Of a stretch of 5,560 nt of DNA, positions 5,530-5,560 are shown one piece after another (position 1 is the first letter of the stretch; every line of letters begins with the position of its first letter). This DNA comes from CAZPRY01 sp964589175 (lineage in GTDB: Bacteria; Fidelibacterota; UBA2242). Both the position numbers and the translations under genes were made by a program. Under the pieces are notes generated by a model. That model ran no database searches. It worked only from the letters and a program-made list of their open reading frames with translations, and was not told the origin of the DNA. The stretch spans positions 1 through 5,560 of the forward strand of contig CAZPRY010000099.1 in assembly GCA_964589175.1 (NCBI GenBank), given 5' to 3'.

Positions 5530-5560
5530 AAAACGGGACGCCCTTGGACGCCCCGTTTTT
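5530..5560 (+). terminator. Intrinsic terminator after thioredoxin, reaching the window edge
   Basis: AAAACGGG (5530-5537) pairs with CCCGTTTT (5552-5559). Inside it, CG pairs with CG past an A-C mismatch, and the tip is closed by CC/GG. At least five T end the window at 5560, and the T tract may continue beyond it. The inner part is a direct repeat of GGACGCCC (5536-5543 and 5546-5553). It lies 30 bases downstream of the thioredoxin stop and ends that transcript. Confidence 0.8.

Noticed and set aside
1..5560. Possible defence system, CRISPR array or mobile element
   Set aside because: No nuclease, helicase, transposase, integrase, spaced repeat array or target-site duplication could be seen; the genes are of housekeeping or metabolic type.

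Overview
The window holds six genes: one cut by the left edge and five complete. From left to right they are a DUF1232/YkvA-like protein (minus, partial), a GltS-type (ESS family) sodium/solute symporter (minus), an alpha/beta hydrolase with a cysteine nucleophile (plus), ribosomal protein S4 (minus), a uroporphyrinogen-decarboxylase-superfamily protein (minus) and a thioredoxin (plus). Base composition is roughly balanced. Most genes have recognisable Shine-Dalgarno sites, and two carry intrinsic terminators, so this is bacterial chromosomal DNA. The URO-D subclass, with its HSDGN motif, is one I associate with anaerobes. The S4 lies outside the usual rpsM-rpsK-rpsD-rpoA cluster. I cannot name the organism; an anaerobic lineage near the FCB group or an allied candidate phylum is only a guess.

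Layout: bases 1-389 encode the DUF1232 protein. Bases 390-549 hold a strong bidirectional intrinsic terminator and a second hairpin that close the symporter gene (550-1983). Bases 1984-2123 form a divergent promoter region dense in TTGACA/TGACAAT repeats, shared by the symporter and the hydrolase (2124-3083). The hydrolase runs into the 3' end of rpsD (3093-3698) with only 9 bp between the stop codons and no terminator. Bases 3699-3846 are the rpsD leader, with competing hairpins and a two-codon ORF overlapping the start. The URO-D-like gene (3847-4944) lies upstream of rpsD on the same strand. Bases 4945-5119 are a second divergent region with two perfect palindromes, a bulged hairpin and a possible 29-codon ORF ahead of thioredoxin (5120-5500). 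A terminator hairpin ends the window.

The genes do not form an obvious pathway or defence system. Strand changes break them into short units: symporter alone, hydrolase alone, URO-D-like plus rpsD possibly read together, and thioredoxin alone. I found no tRNA, rRNA, CRISPR array, transposase or integration site, and no gap between genes exceeds about 175 bases. The points most worth a second look are variant active sites in otherwise recognisable families (Cys nucleophile in the hydrolase, HSDG in the URO-D protein, CEPC in thioredoxin), the unlinked zinc-free S4 with its structured leader, and the two repeat-rich divergent promoter regions.
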